Made by a program: the position numbers and the translations under genes. From Spinacia oleracea (Eukaryota; Streptophyta; Magnoliopsida; Caryophyllales; Amaranthaceae): a stretch of DNA of 64,000 nucleotides. The notes under the pieces are model-generated. The model was not told where the DNA came from. It saw nothing but the letters and a program-made list of their open reading frames with translations, and searched no databases. The DNA lies in contig NC_079489.1 of NCBI RefSeq assembly GCF_020520425.1, forward strand, positions 89,322,810 through 89,386,809, in the 5' to 3' direction. This document shows, piece by piece, positions 1 to 11,400 of this stretch (its first letter is position 1; each line of letters opens with the position of its first letter).

Positions 1-1
1 A

Positions 2-3000
2 CCAGGTTGGAATAGATATGAAGGATATCTACCTCACCAGGAGCCGATGAGGCGAACCATACACCCCAAAGACTCCCCACTCTGCAGGGGTATACTGGAG
101 CAACCTATGGAGAAAGTAAAGATGCCGACGTGCAAATACAACGGAACCACAGACCCCGAAAATCACTCCACCGCTTTCGAACAACACATGATGCTGTATT
201 CTGACTCAGATGCCATGTGGTGCAAAGTGTTCCAAACCACATTATCAGGGGTGGCAGCCGATTGGTATAAGAAGTTGCCGGCCGGATCGATATTCAGTTT
301 TCGGCAGATCCAAGAGGACTTTGTGAGGCGGTTCATTAGCAAGGTTGAACGAAAGAAAACATCTGGAGAGTTGATGTCAATCTCACAAAGGCCGAAGGAG
401 CCGCTGAGAGAATACCTTACTCGTTTTAACAACGAATCCATCACAATACCAGATTTACAGCAAGAAATAGCCGTCTTGGCTCTGTTGAGAGGGATGCAGG
501 AATGCGAGTTCAAAAGGTACCTGGGAAGAAAGTCATTTACCTCGCTGGGGGAGGCCTTGAGAAAAGCAAACGAGTATATCAGGAGTGATGAGCTGATGCT
601 AATATCACCCATGGGGGGAAATCAGGCAGTACAATCGGCCAAGAAGGATCATGTTCCCATACAGCAGCACAATTACCGGAAAGATAACGGTAGAAAGGAG
701 GGCCATCAGCAGAGAGGAGAATATCCGAACAGACAACAGCCGGTAGGGGCTTACCAGGTGTACACTCCCCTGAACACCGCCAGGGCCACGATCTACGCAG
801 TAAATAAATCGGCAGCGTGGAGAAAACCGTTACCGATGGATGCCCCAGGTAACAATAAGAACTTTTGTGCTTTTCATAATGATCATGGTCATTACACGGA
901 GCATTGCAAAGAGCTCAAGGATAACATCGAAGAGCTGGTAAGAAGGGGATACCTATCCCAGTACAGGGTTCGACAGGAAGGCCAGGGAGGAAATAACAGG
1001 CAGGGTAGTTCACATAGTCATGCCCCATATACACCTACTCAGCCAGGGTATGCACAGCCCACTGGTAGGATTGAACAGGCACCACCATCCCGGCAAGAAA
1101 TCCGGTCATTACCGGAAACAGGCAAAGATGGGGCCGACAGGGGAAAAAGACCCACGGTTTGGGTGATCTCTGGAGGGCCCGTGCATGGAGGTACAGTCAG
1201 CGGGGCAATAAGAAATCTAGAGGAGCACAGGCATCTGGTGAGTTACCATAGCGCAAGGAAATGGCCGGAACCAATCCCCCTACCGGTCATCACGTTCACC
1301 TCGGACGATTGTCGCGGCATTATATATCCCCATGATGACCCGCTGGTATTGGAACTCGAGATAGCAAACTTCCCCGTCAAGAGATGCCTGATTGATGGAG
1401 GCAGCTCTGCGAACATCATATTCTGGGAAGCTTTCACCCAGCTGAACATAGATCACGGAGAGTTAACAAGGGTGAGCTATCCCGTTATCGGATTCTCTGG
1501 AGCCAGCGTCTATCCAGAAGGCAGTATCCGTCTACCGGTTCAAGTAGGTAGAGGATCATCAGCCAGAGACTTAATGGTCGACTTTTTGGTGATAAAAGTA
1601 CCAGCAGCGTATAACGTAATAATTGGTCGACCATTCATTCATGACGCACAGGCGGTGGTGTCCACATATCATTTGACCATGATATATCTCTCAAATCTAG
1701 AAAGAACAGAAAGGGTACATGGCAGTCAGGAGACTGCCAGATCGTGTTATCTGACAGCGATAAAGGCACCAGGAAGGATGGTGCCGAAAACCAACCTTGC
1801 CCGAGAAGCAAACATGCCAACCAAAAGAAAGAGAGGGGACTTGAGCATGGAAAATTTTGATGAAAGGCCGGTTTGCATCCCAAGGCCAGCTGCAGATGGA
1901 GAAACTCGGGAAATTGAATTAGTAGAAGGAGTTCCAGAAAGAACGGTACGAATAGGTGCCGATATGGAGGCAGATCAGCAGGTCAATCTCATCGGCCTGT
2001 TACGAGAAAATGCAGATGTCTTTGCCTTCTCTGCAGATGAAATGCCCGGTATCAGCCCAGACATCATAGTGCATCGTCTGAATGTAGACAAGTCAGTCAG
2101 GCCGGTAAAGCAAAAGAAGAGAAATTTCTCCAGTGAAAAAAATGCTGCAATAAAAGAGGAAGTGGAAAAGCTGCTGGAAGCAGGGTTCATAGAAGTTTGT
2201 GATTACCCCGAATGGTTGGCCAACGTAGTCATGGTAAAAAAGTCAAATGGCAGTTGGCGAATGTGCGTAGATTTTACCAATCTGAATGGGGCGTGCCCCA
2301 AGGACTGCTATCCATTGCCACGAATCGATAGGCTGGTAGATTCAACAAGTGGCCACGCTCTTTTGAGTTTCCTGGATGCCTTCTCAGGGTATCACCAAGT
2401 CAGCTTGTGTAAAGCCGATAGAAAGAAGGCCGCCTTCATCACAGATTCAGGGGTATACAGCTATAAGGCTATGCCATTTGGGTTGAAGAATGCAGGAGCA
2501 ACCTACCAGAAGTTGGTGGATAGGGTATTTGCTTCCCAGAAAGGGAGGAACATAGAGGTGTATGTGGATGACTCAATAGTTAAAAGCCGATTGGCCAGTG
2601 ACCACATCGACGACTTGAGAGAAACTTTCGAAACTCTGAGGAGGTTCAGGATGAAGTTAAACCCCAAGAAATGTGTATTCGGGGTCCGATCAGGAAAGTT
2701 CCTGGGTTTCCTAGTAAGCGAAAGGGGAATCGATGCCAATCCAGATAAGGTAGATGCAATTATGAATCTGCCAGAACCCGGTTGCATAAAAGACGTGCAA
2801 AAGTTAACAGGAAGAATGGCCGCATTGACTCGGTTCATTAGCAAATCAGCAGATAGGGCGTTGCCCTTTTTCAACGTGTTAAAACAAAACAAGAAATTCA
2901 AGTGGGGAGAAACAGAAAGAGCAGCCTTTGAGGCAGTAAAACGGCACCTGCAAGTCCTACCCACAATAGCTCGACCAGAGGAAGGGGACACGCTGCAGCT

Positions 3001-4174
3001 ATACATATCTGCTTCTCAACACACAGTAGCAGCAGTTCTGATCATAGAGAAAGATAAAACACAGATACCGGTGTACTTTGTCAGCCACATCCTGCAAGAA
3101 GCAGAAACGAGGTACTCCTTGATAGAAAAATTGGGGTTGGCAGTATTGATTGCAGCCAGAAAGTTGAGACCTTACTTTGATGCACACGGGATCCAAGTCC
3201 TCACAAACTACCCACTGGAAAAAGCAATGCAAAAAATGGACACATCAGGTAGACTCCTAAAATGGGCGATTGAACTATCAGAGTTTCACATGGAATATCG
3301 GCCCAGAATGGCTATAAAGGCCCAAGCACTGTCTGACTTCATAGTCGAAGCATCATACCAGGAGGAGGAAATAAAGGAAGGAATATGGGAAGTAGCAGTA
3401 GACGGCTCGGTCACCAAATCAGGGTCAGGAGCGGGGGTAATAGTTACCTCACCGGAAGGAGACCAGTTCGAGTATGCTATTAAGTTCTCTTTCCAGGCAT
3501 CAAACAACGAGGCAGAATACGAGGCCGCAATCGCGGGCATACAGATCTGCACGGCAGCTGGTGCTCGTAGGCTCAGGCTTACAACCGACTCACAGCTGGT
3601 AGCAAACCAGTTCTCAGGAGAATATGAAACGAAGGAAGAATCCATGAAACGATACGCCGAAAAGCTTAAACAGTCAGCGGCACAGTTGGAAAGCTTCGAA
3701 ATAAAATTAGTACCCCGATCAGAGAACATGTTGGCAGACTCCCTGTCAAAACTGGCCAGCTCAAGTGCTCTGGTAAAATCAGTAATGATGGAGGTCATGC
3801 ACCGAAGGAGCACTGAAGTATTGGCAAATCAGGTCATGGTAATCACGAGCCAACCTGAATGGTATGACACCTTGTGGGCATACAAGAGAGATGGAACCCT
3901 GCCTGCAGAAAAAACGGAAGCAAGAAGGTTGATTAGAAACTCATGCTGGTTCGTAATCATCAGAGGCCAACTCTACAAACGGGGTTTTAGCTTGCCTCTG
4001 TTACGATGCATATCAGCATACGAATCGGCACGACTGATAGAAGAAATACATGAAGGAGTGTGTGGAAATCATCAGGGAGGAAAAACCCTTGCACTGAAAT
4101 GCCAAAGGCAAGGATACTACTGGCCGACAATGCTAACAGATGCACAAAAGTACGTCAAGAAATGTGAAAAATGA
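2..4174 (+). CDS. T1 gag-protease-RT-RNase H polyprotein, N-terminal part, cut by copia insertion
   Basis: This is the Tat-type polyprotein, open from base 2, so it starts upstream of the window; the first ATG at 47 is internal. Order: retroviral-type gag (about 180-560); CHHC-like zinc knuckle (about 864-908); aspartic protease with DGGSS at about 1394; reverse transcriptase with MPFGLKNAG and the YVDD catalytic motif at about 2561; a first RNase H whose leading Asp is replaced (YISAS, about 3000), so probably inactive; and a second RNase H starting VAVDGS (about 3395) with its D-E-D-D residues visible. The frame enters the integrase HHCC zinc finger and stops at TGA 4172-4174, which is the first base triplet of the copia LTR. 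The rest resumes in the same frame at 14645. The product would copy and integrate the element. Confidence 0.93.
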   Translation, partial: PGWNRYEGYLPHQEPMRRTIHPKDSPLCRGILEQPMEKVKMPTCKYNGTTDPENHSTAFEQHMMLYSDSDAMWCKVFQTTLSGVAADWYKKLPAGSIFSFRQIQEDFVRRFISKVERKKTSGELMSISQRPKEPLREYLTRFNNESITIPDLQQEIAVLALLRGMQECEFKRYLGRKSFTSLGEALRKANEYIRSDELMLISPMGGNQAVQSAKKDHVPIQQHNYRKDNGRKEGHQQRGEYPNRQQPVGAYQVYTPLNTARATIYAVNKSAAWRKPLPMDAPGNNKNFCAFHNDHGHYTEHCKELKDNIEELVRRGYLSQYRVRQEGQGGNNRQGSSHSHAPYTPTQPGYAQPTGRIEQAPPSRQEIRSLPETGKDGADRGKRPTVWVISGGPVHGGTVSGAIRNLEEHRHLVSYHSARKWPEPIPLPVITFTSDDCRGIIYPHDDPLVLELEIANFPVKRCLIDGGSSANIIFWEAFTQLNIDHGELTRVSYPVIGFSGASVYPEGSIRLPVQVGRGSSARDLMVDFLVIKVPAAYNVIIGRPFIHDAQAVVSTYHLTMIYLSNLERTERVHGSQETARSCYLTAIKAPGRMVPKTNLAREANMPTKRKRGDLSMENFDERPVCIPRPAADGETREIELVEGVPERTVRIGADMEADQQVNLIGLLRENADVFAFSADEMPGISPDIIVHRLNVDKSVRPVKQKKRNFSSEKNAAIKEEVEKLLEAGFIEVCDYPEWLANVVMVKKSNGSWRMCVDFTNLNGACPKDCYPLPRIDRLVDSTSGHALLSFLDAFSGYHQVSLCKADRKKAAFITDSGVYSYKAMPFGLKNAGATYQKLVDRVFASQKGRNIEVYVDDSIVKSRLASDHIDDLRETFETLRRFRMKLNPKKCVFGVRSGKFLGFLVSERGIDANPDKVDAIMNLPEPGCIKDVQKLTGRMAALTRFISKSADRALPFFNVLKQNKKFKWGETERAAFEAVKRHLQVLPTIARPEEGDTLQLYISASQHTVAAVLIIEKDKTQIPVYFVSHILQEAETRYSLIEKLGLAVLIAARKLRPYFDAHGIQVLTNYPLEKAMQKMDTSGRLLKWAIELSEFHMEYRPRMAIKAQALSDFIVEASYQEEEIKEGIWEVAVDGSVTKSGSGAGVIVTSPEGDQFEYAIKFSFQASNNEAEYEAAIAGIQICTAAGARRLRLTTDSQLVANQFSGEYETKEESMKRYAEKLKQSAAQLESFEIKLVPRSENMLADSLSKLASSSALVKSVMMEVMHRRSTEVLANQVMVITSQPEWYDTLWAYKRDGTLPAEKTEARRLIRNSCWFVIIRGQLYKRGFSLPLLRCISAYESARLIEEIHEGVCGNHQGGKTLALKCQRQGYYWPTMLTDAQKYVKKCEK

Positions 4175-5511
4175 AGGAAATAATGCCCTTGGTCCAAGTA
4201 TGCATTCTATGTTAAGTCTAATAAATGCGGTTCAGTATTAATTAACAAGTTAATAATTCAGTGAGATCAAGTGAGCTGAATGCCTAGCTAGAGGCCGCTT
4301 CAGTTCAAGTGGAATTAATGATATTAATCCACAGCTTACTCTTGACTGAACCCGTAGGGTCACACAAATAGTACGTAAACGGATCAAGTATTTAATGGCA
4401 TTAAATACTCCATCTATGAATATTCGGAACCGACGGATCTTGGTTTCAGTGGGAGCTAAGATCGTCACAGGCAAGAAATGAATACTCCGGAAACGATAAT
4501 ATTGCCGGAAACGGAAATATGGATCGTATCGGAAATATGAATATTATCCAAGTCGTAGATGTTGCCGGAAACGGAAACATGGTACGTATCGGAAAATATT
4601 ATTGGAAATGGAAATATTACCAGAATCGGAAATATTGCCGGAAACGGAAATATTGTCAGAATCGGAAATATTGCCGGAATCGGAAAATAATTCCGAAAAC
4701 GGAAATATTAAATATTTGTTCGAAACGGAAATTAATTCCGGAATCGGAAATATTAAATATTGTTCGTATCAGAAATAGATTCCGGAAATGGAAATTTAAT
4801 CGGAAGCGTATCGTACGAATTAGCATCGGACGAGGCCTGCCGGACGAAGGCCCAGCACGAAGCCAGGCCATCGCCCAGCAAGCACGCACGCCACAGCCCA
4901 GCGCGCACAAGGCCGCGCATGCGTGGGCCGCGCTGCGTGGGCTGCTGCTCGCATGCGTGGGCAGCCCTTGTGGCTGCCGTGTGTGTGTGAGTTTGAGCTC
5001 ATGCGAGATTCCTGAATCTGCAAGAGTCAGTGTATGATTAAATGTCTATTCCTATTGGATAAATTGATTAAGTAGAATTCATGTAGAATCCTAATTCCAA
5101 TTAATTCGCATCCTACTAGGATTACGATTCCTTTTCCATAACTCTATAAATAAAGGCCTAGGGGTCATAATTTATACACAAGTTTCAAAGTATTCAAAAG
5201 TGAGTTTTTTGAGAGAAAATTCAAACACCCATCTTGCCCCAAAAGTGCCGAATTTTCTGAGTACCTTAAGGGCGATTCTAGTTGGTCAATCTTAAGGCGG
5301 ATCCGGACGTGCTGTGGACTTTCTACGGAGGGACGACACTTGGAGTCCTAAAAGACTTGTTCTTGTTCGGTTCGGGCGCAGCTAGGGAAGGCACGCAACA
5401 AAGAGTATGCATCTAATTATGCTATATGATTATGTGTAAATAATATGTTTCCTGGGTTAATGGTTGTTTCCGCATGATCTATGTAAATGTCATATGTATC
5501 ATAACCTAACA
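4172..5511 (+). repeat. C1 5' LTR
   Basis: It starts TGAAGGAAATAATG and ends CATAACCTAACA. A TATA box (TATAAATA) lies at 5145-5152, a likely U3 promoter for the genomic RNA. Positions about 4490-4800 hold a short interspersed repeat built on CGGAAATATTGCCGGAA, followed by a GC-rich stretch (about 4830-4980). The 172-codon ORF at 4519-5037 follows the repeat and recurs in the other LTR; I do not treat it as a gene. Confidence 0.97.
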
Positions 5512-5512
5512 G

Positions 5513-5527
5513 TGGTATCACGAGCCC
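5513..5527 (+). other. C1 primer binding site
   Basis: TGGTATCACGAGCCC begins one base after the 5' LTR. It resembles the usual plant copia site complementary to the 3' end of initiator-Met tRNA (TGGTATCAGAGC), with one extra C. Minus-strand DNA synthesis would be primed here. Confidence 0.8.
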
Positions 5528-6239
5528 CTTATTATTTTCATAATCTAAATTGCATGAACATGGTTAAATATTACAAATTTGCAAGAATTAAAAGGGGTGA
5601 TTAATTTTCGTAATTGTTAATTAATTGCAAATTGCGTTTATTTAAATATATGTACGCAGTTTTTCGGCAGTTTCTTCATTACTCATCCGAATTGAGTGAT
5701 TTTTGTGTCAATTCCGTATGTAAAAGGCATTCTAAAATTTTGACAAAAATAGTATTTTTCTGCCGAACCCAGAATTCTCAAATTCGAAGCCTAACTATGA
5801 CTTTTCGAAGGTTTTAGTTTTTCGGATGCAAAATTTCGTAAATTTAAGATGTTAAATTAAATATTTGCGATTCCTGTTGATAAATCTTGAATTTTTGATT
5901 GACCTACTGCATATGTTTAACAAGTTTGAATGCCTAGTCTTGTTAATTATGCAATCTAATTTGTAATTATGATTAATTTGTTGAAAATTAGAATAATTTA
6001 GAATTAATTTGATTTTCATAATTAATTGTAATTTAATTAGAAACCTATGATTAAAAACCACCATAAAAATTGTAAATTTACGATAAATTTTAAATTTTTA
6101 TGACCTAGACTTGAATCCATATCAATCGGAAATCAATTGGATAATAAATTTTCGATTTTTTCGCCCTAAAATTATGAAATTAATAATATTTATTAATTTG
6201 TCATTAATTTTAAATATAAATTTTAAATTTTTATGCGAT

Positions 6240-7020
6240 TCGTTCAAATAACTTGCACGCACGAAGCAATGGACGCTTCGTGTTACCCTTAAGGGGTGTT
6301 GTATAATGCGGGCATGCGACGACGAGCAAGGGAGCTCGTCGCCCGTGCGGCACGAATGCAATGAGCAAGGGCGTAGTGCACGAGCACAAGGCAGCAGCCC
6401 TGCCTTGTGACGTGTGCCACGAGCAATGAACGGATGGGCATGGGCGAGGGGCGAGCCAAGGCAGTCGCGTGTGGGCAGCAAGCGAGCTGCGCCACAGCGC
6501 GCGCTGCCTCGCACAACAGCGCGCAGCCTCGTGCGCAGCGAGCGCAAGCTCGCGTGCCACGAGCGCTGCGCACAGCATCACTCGCGCGCACAGCGCGCGA
6601 CGTCGCCCGCCCAGCGAGCGATGTCGCGCACCAGCGAGCGATGGCTCGCGCGCGCGCAGCGAGCGATGGCTCGCGCGCACCAGCGAGCGATCTCGCGCGC
6701 CAGCGAGCGATGGCTCGCGCGCACCAGCGAGCGATCTCGCGTGCCAGCGAGCGATGGCTCGCGCGCACCAGCGAGCGATCTCGCGCGCCAGCGAGCGATG
6801 CAGCGCCCCAGCGAGCAATGGCTCGCGCGCACCAGCGAGCGATCTCGCGCACCAGCGAGCGCGGTAACGCGCGCGCGCTGCGAGCGATAGCTCGCGTGCG
6901 ATGGGGCGCTGTGCGGAGGCTTGCGTATGGGACAGCAGCAGCTATGCAACGAGCGCATGGGCTGCGCGCACATGGCCAGCAATGGCTGTGTGCGTACAGC
7001 CCATGGGCGTGCAACGCGTA
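6240..7020 (+). repeat. CpG-rich minisatellite in the C1 leader
   Basis: Alternating degenerate units of about 20-24 bases are built on CAGCGAGCGATGGCTCGCGC and CAGCGAGCGATCTCGCGC, clearest at 6600-6870. The core GCGAGCGATGGCTCGC is nearly self-complementary. Long ORFs are open in most frames (132 to 241 codons, low-complexity Arg/Ala/Ser), which follows from a stop-poor GC-rich repeat. The composition contrasts sharply with the AT-rich sequence on both sides. Confidence 0.85.
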
Positions 7021-7593
7021 GGGTGTTTGCGTTTCGATTAGATCGTTTTGAATGTTTAATTTGAAAATTTCAGTTCACGTAATTTTAATTAATTTTAAAA
7101 TTAATAATTTGAATTAATTTCTTGGATTTTAATTTTGAATATTATAATTATAATAAATGGAATTTATTCTAATTATTTTACTAAAATTAAAATCATGAAT
7201 TAATTTAAATGCGACTGAAATTAAATTAAATTTTGGATTCAATTATAAATTTATATGAGCTTTAAATTTTAATTAAATTTGTATGTTTCCGGTTAGACTA
7301 GAAATACAATTTTATGTTTAAAATTAGTAAAGCATATGAATTTATTGGTTTGAGTGGGAGCACTTTTAGTCATAAACTCTTGATTAGGTCTACAAATCCT
7401 TAAGGTTAAAACAACTCGATTAGAATTAATAAGGACTGAATAATTGGTAGATTATTGGTGCCCTTGATTAATTGCTGCAAATGTTTACGTGATGCATAAT
7501 GTGTTTAACTAACCAGCTATGTGGGCCATTCATGATAATGAATGGGTGAATGGTATATATTGTATATGTACTGTTTTGCAGGTTATGAAGTGA

Positions 7594-7819
7594 CTAGTAT
7601 GGCCCAAATAGGATAGAAAATATGGTCTGCGTACCATTAATTTGAATGTAATTGGTCTAAAGTACCAAAGTTGTTTTTCAATTCAAATATGGTCTGCGTA
7701 CCATCAAATAGTTGTAATTAGTTATAACTTATCCTATTTGAAGAAAATGGTGCCTCCCACGGAGATTTTCAAGACGGACTTTGAAGTCAAAGCTTCAAGA
7801 TGAAGTCGGGCCATACTAG
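7594..7819 (+). promoter_or_regulatory. Predicted structured RNA domain in the C1 leader
   Basis: Nested perfect inverted repeats: CTAGTATGGCCC (7594-7605) with GGGCCATACTAG (7808-7819), and next to it CAAATAGGATA (7605-7615) with TATCCTATTTG (7730-7740). Inside are three GGTCT/GTACC hairpins: ATGGTCTGCGTACCAT at 7622-7637 and again at 7689-7704, and TTGGT/ACCAA at 7652-7667. A further CTTTG/CAAAG hairpin lies at 7779-7792. This suggests a multibranched fold about 650 bases before gag. A packaging, dimerisation or translation role is inference. Confidence 0.5.
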
Positions 7820-8468
7820 ATCACAAATATCTTATGCATGTTTTAAGTTATTTATTGCTTTAAATATGTCTTAAAATGCATGAGATCAAAAGCTTGATTA
7901 TGTTGCATGATTAAGGATTTTAGTTCACTTAAAATCTAACCAACATAGTAAGAGCCTTAAGTTCCAAACTTAAAAATTGAGTTAAAAGGTGCCATGCCAA
8001 AATATACACTTGCTTGGATATCCTTTACATCAATCTAGTAATAGTTTTCGCTCAGCGAGGTGTTACTTATTGGTCCTAAAGGGGCAAGGTACACAAATAA
8101 TTGTGAGTACATGTTAGTTTTGGTGAAACTCAACGATATAAGTAAGGAGTCCTTTTATGTCGTGGCAAATTCGATAGGTTTACCTAATAAGTTCTTAGAC
8201 GTACCTATCAACCAAGAATAGTTTCTAGACTATTAGCAAAAGGCTTTTGCTTACCTAAGATGTTCTAGGATTAAGTCGACAAACTGTGCTTAGTTCTTCA
8301 ATGATTTTAGGATCTTGGAATCATTTTATTCACACCTGCCGGAACACATAACTTGAATAAAATGCTTAATAAACATTGAATTATGCATGAATGCTAGAAT
8401 TTAAGTTTATTAAGAGAAACTGTGAATGGTTATTTATTTGTTTATTCTTTTCAATTGTAGTTTTTAAT

Positions 8469-11400
8469 ATGGCAAACAACAATTCATTCAACATTCGATC
8501 AATTCTCGAAAAGGAGAAGTTGAACGGGAAAAACTTCCTTGACTGGCAAAGGAACTTGCAAATAGTTCTTATGCAGGAAGAAAAGGAGTATGTCCTAGAT
8601 GAGGCGATGCCCGAAGCTCCAGGCGACGGGATCACTCAGGCAGCCCTCAATCGTTGGATTGATGCCAACAAGGATGTGAAATGTCTAATGCTCGCCACCA
8701 TGAGTGCGGATCTGCAGAAAACGTTCATCAACTCAGATGCTTTCACAATCATCAGTGAGTTGAAGAACATGTTCCAAGATCTGGCTCGAGTCGAAAGATT
8801 CGAGACTCATAGGCAAATTCTTGAGACCAAGCTTAAGAAAGGCGAGCCCGTAAGTCCACATGTTCTCAAAATGATTGGACTCATTGAGAATATGAGTCGG
8901 CTGGATCAGCAATTTTCTCAGGAAATGGCTATAGACACCATCCTCCATTCTCTTCATAGCGGGTATGATCAGTTCAAACTGAACTACAGTATGAATAGTC
9001 TGGACAAAACGCTCACTGAGCTTCACGGTATGCTGAAGACCGCTGAAAAGACGCTCAAAAGTGATAAGCAAGATGTGCTTATGGTGCGTGGGGGCAAGTT
9101 CAAGAAATCTGGAAAGAAGAGGAATGCTAAGAAAGGTGGCAACAAGGCCAGCCCAACTAAGCAAACTGGCGCCAAATCTGCAAAGAGGAAGGTCAGTCAA
9201 CCCACTTCTGAATCCGAATGCTTCTACTGCAAGAAGAAGGGGCATTGGAAGAGAGATTGCTTGAAGCTAAAGGAAGATCAGAAGAACGGAACAGTCGTTC
9301 CATCTTCAGGTATTTTCGTTATAGACTGTATACTTGCTAATTCAACTTCTTGGGTATTAGATACTGGTTGTGGCTCACACTTATGTTCCAATCCACAGGG
9401 ACTAAGAAGAAGTAGAAAGTTAAGCAAGGGTGAAGTCGACCTACGAGTGGGAAATGGAGCACGGATTGCTGCATTAGCTGTAGGAACATACTATTTGTCG
9501 TTGCCCTCCGGGCTAGTTTTGGAACTGGAAGAATGTTTCCATGTTCCAAGTCTTACTAAAAACATCATTTCAGTTTCTTGCTTAGATGCTAAGGGATTTT
9601 CCTTTATAATAAAAGACAATAGTTGTTCGTTTTATTTTAAAGAGATGTTTTATGGATCTGCTAGATTAGTCAATGGACTCTATTTATTAGATCACGACAA
9701 ACAAGTATATAACATAAATACCAAAAGGGCCAAAAAGGATGATTCAGATCTCACCTATCTGTGGCATTGTCGATTAGGCCATATAAACTTGAAACGCTTA
9801 GAAAGACTTCAAAGGGAAGGAATTCTAGAACCATTTGACTTAGAGGATTATGGTAAATGCGAATCATGTTTACTTGGCAAAATGACAAAGCAACCTTTCT
9901 CTAAAGTTGGAGAAAGAGCAAATGAACTATTGGGTTTAATCCATACAGATGTATGTGGACCAATGAGTACAAATGCTAGAGGTGGTTTCAGCTACTTTAT
10001 CACTTTCACTGATGACTTCAGTAGGTATGGTTATGTCTACCTAATGAAGCATAAGTCTGAATCCTTTGACAAATTCAAGGAATTTCAGAGTGAAGTAGAG
10101 AATCAATTAGGCAAGAAGATTAAGGCACTGCGGTCTGATAGAGGCGGTGAATATCTGAGCTATGAATTTGATGACCATCTGAAAGAATGTGGAATTCTAT
10201 CAGAATTGACTCCTCCTGGAACACCACAATGGAACGGTGTGTCAGAACGGAGGAACAGAACCTTGCTAGACATGGTCAGGTCAATGATGGGTCAGGCCGA
10301 ACTTCCATTAGAATTTTGGGGACATGCACTAAACACAGCTGCACTCACTATAAATAGAGCTCCGTCTAAAGCTGTCGAAAAGACTCCATACGAATTATGG
10401 TTTGGAAAGCCTCCAAATGTGTCTTTTCTTAAGATTTGGGGATGTGAAGTATACGTCAAACGATTAATTTCAGACAAACTTCATCCAAAATCTGACAAAT
10501 GTATCCTTGTGGGCTATCCAAAGGAAACAAAGGGGTATTACTTCTACAATACATCTGAGAACAAAGTGTTTGTTGCTCGAGATGGTGTCTTTTTGGAGAA
10601 GGATCATATTTCCAAAATGACAAGTGGGAGAAAAGTAGACCTCGAAGAAATTCGAGTCGAACAACAAACTCTAGAGAATGCTCAAGATGACATTCAGGAT
10701 GAAACTCAGAGACCTTTAGAAGAATCTGGTGAGAATCATGGTCAATCTAGAAATGTTACCCCGCGTAGATCGCAAAGATATAGATCTCAACCGGAAAGGT
10801 ACTTAGGTATTTTGACGAACGAGAGCTATGACGTTCTATTACTTGAAAGTGATGAACCTGCGACTTACAAGCAAGCTATGACGAGCCCTAGCTCCAAGCA
10901 ATGGCAAGAAGCCATGCAATCTGAATTAGACTCCATGTCTGAAAACCAAGTATGGGATTTGGTCGATTTGCCAGATGGCTACCAAGCCATTGGAAGCAAA
11001 TGGGTTTTCAAACTGAAAAAGGACAAGGATGGGAAACTTGAAGTTTTCAAAGCTAGATTGGTTGCAAAAGGTTACAGGCAAGTCCACGGTGTGGATTACG
11101 ATGAAACCTTTTCACCAGTTGCAATGCTAAAGTCTATTCGAATAATGTTAGCAATCGCTGCATATTACGATTACGAAATATGGCAGATGGATGTCAAAAC
11201 TGCTTTCTTAAACGGCGTTTTAACAGAAACTGTGTTTATGACACAGCCTGAAGGTTTTGAGGATCCAAAGAATGCTAAAAAGGTATGCAAGCTAAAGAAG
11301 TCAATCTACGGATTGAAGCAGGCATCCAGGAGCTGGAATATACGTTTTGATGAAGCAGTCAGTGACTTTGGTTTCATCAAGAACGCGGACGAATCTTGTG

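Larger units (their letters stand above)
5528..8468 (+). other. C1 untranslated leader (2.9 kb)
   Basis: This long leader lies between primer site and gag. It is AT-rich except for a CpG-rich minisatellite at about 6240-7020, and it contains an inverted-repeat domain at 7594-7819. ORFs in it follow base composition and show no protein family I recognise. Packaging and translation signals are expected here, but none can be assigned from sequence alone. Confidence 0.75.

Noticed and set aside
4519..5037. 172-codon ORF in the copia LTR, repeated at 13647-14165 and in related copies
   Set aside because: It follows the short CGGAAATATTG repeat, so it is open by repeat phase; no protein family, and in other LTR copies it is shorter or altered.
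6407..7021. Long overlapping ORFs of 132-241 codons on both strands
   Set aside because: Artefact of a GC-rich, stop-poor minisatellite; composition is Arg/Ala/Ser on every frame and there is no family.
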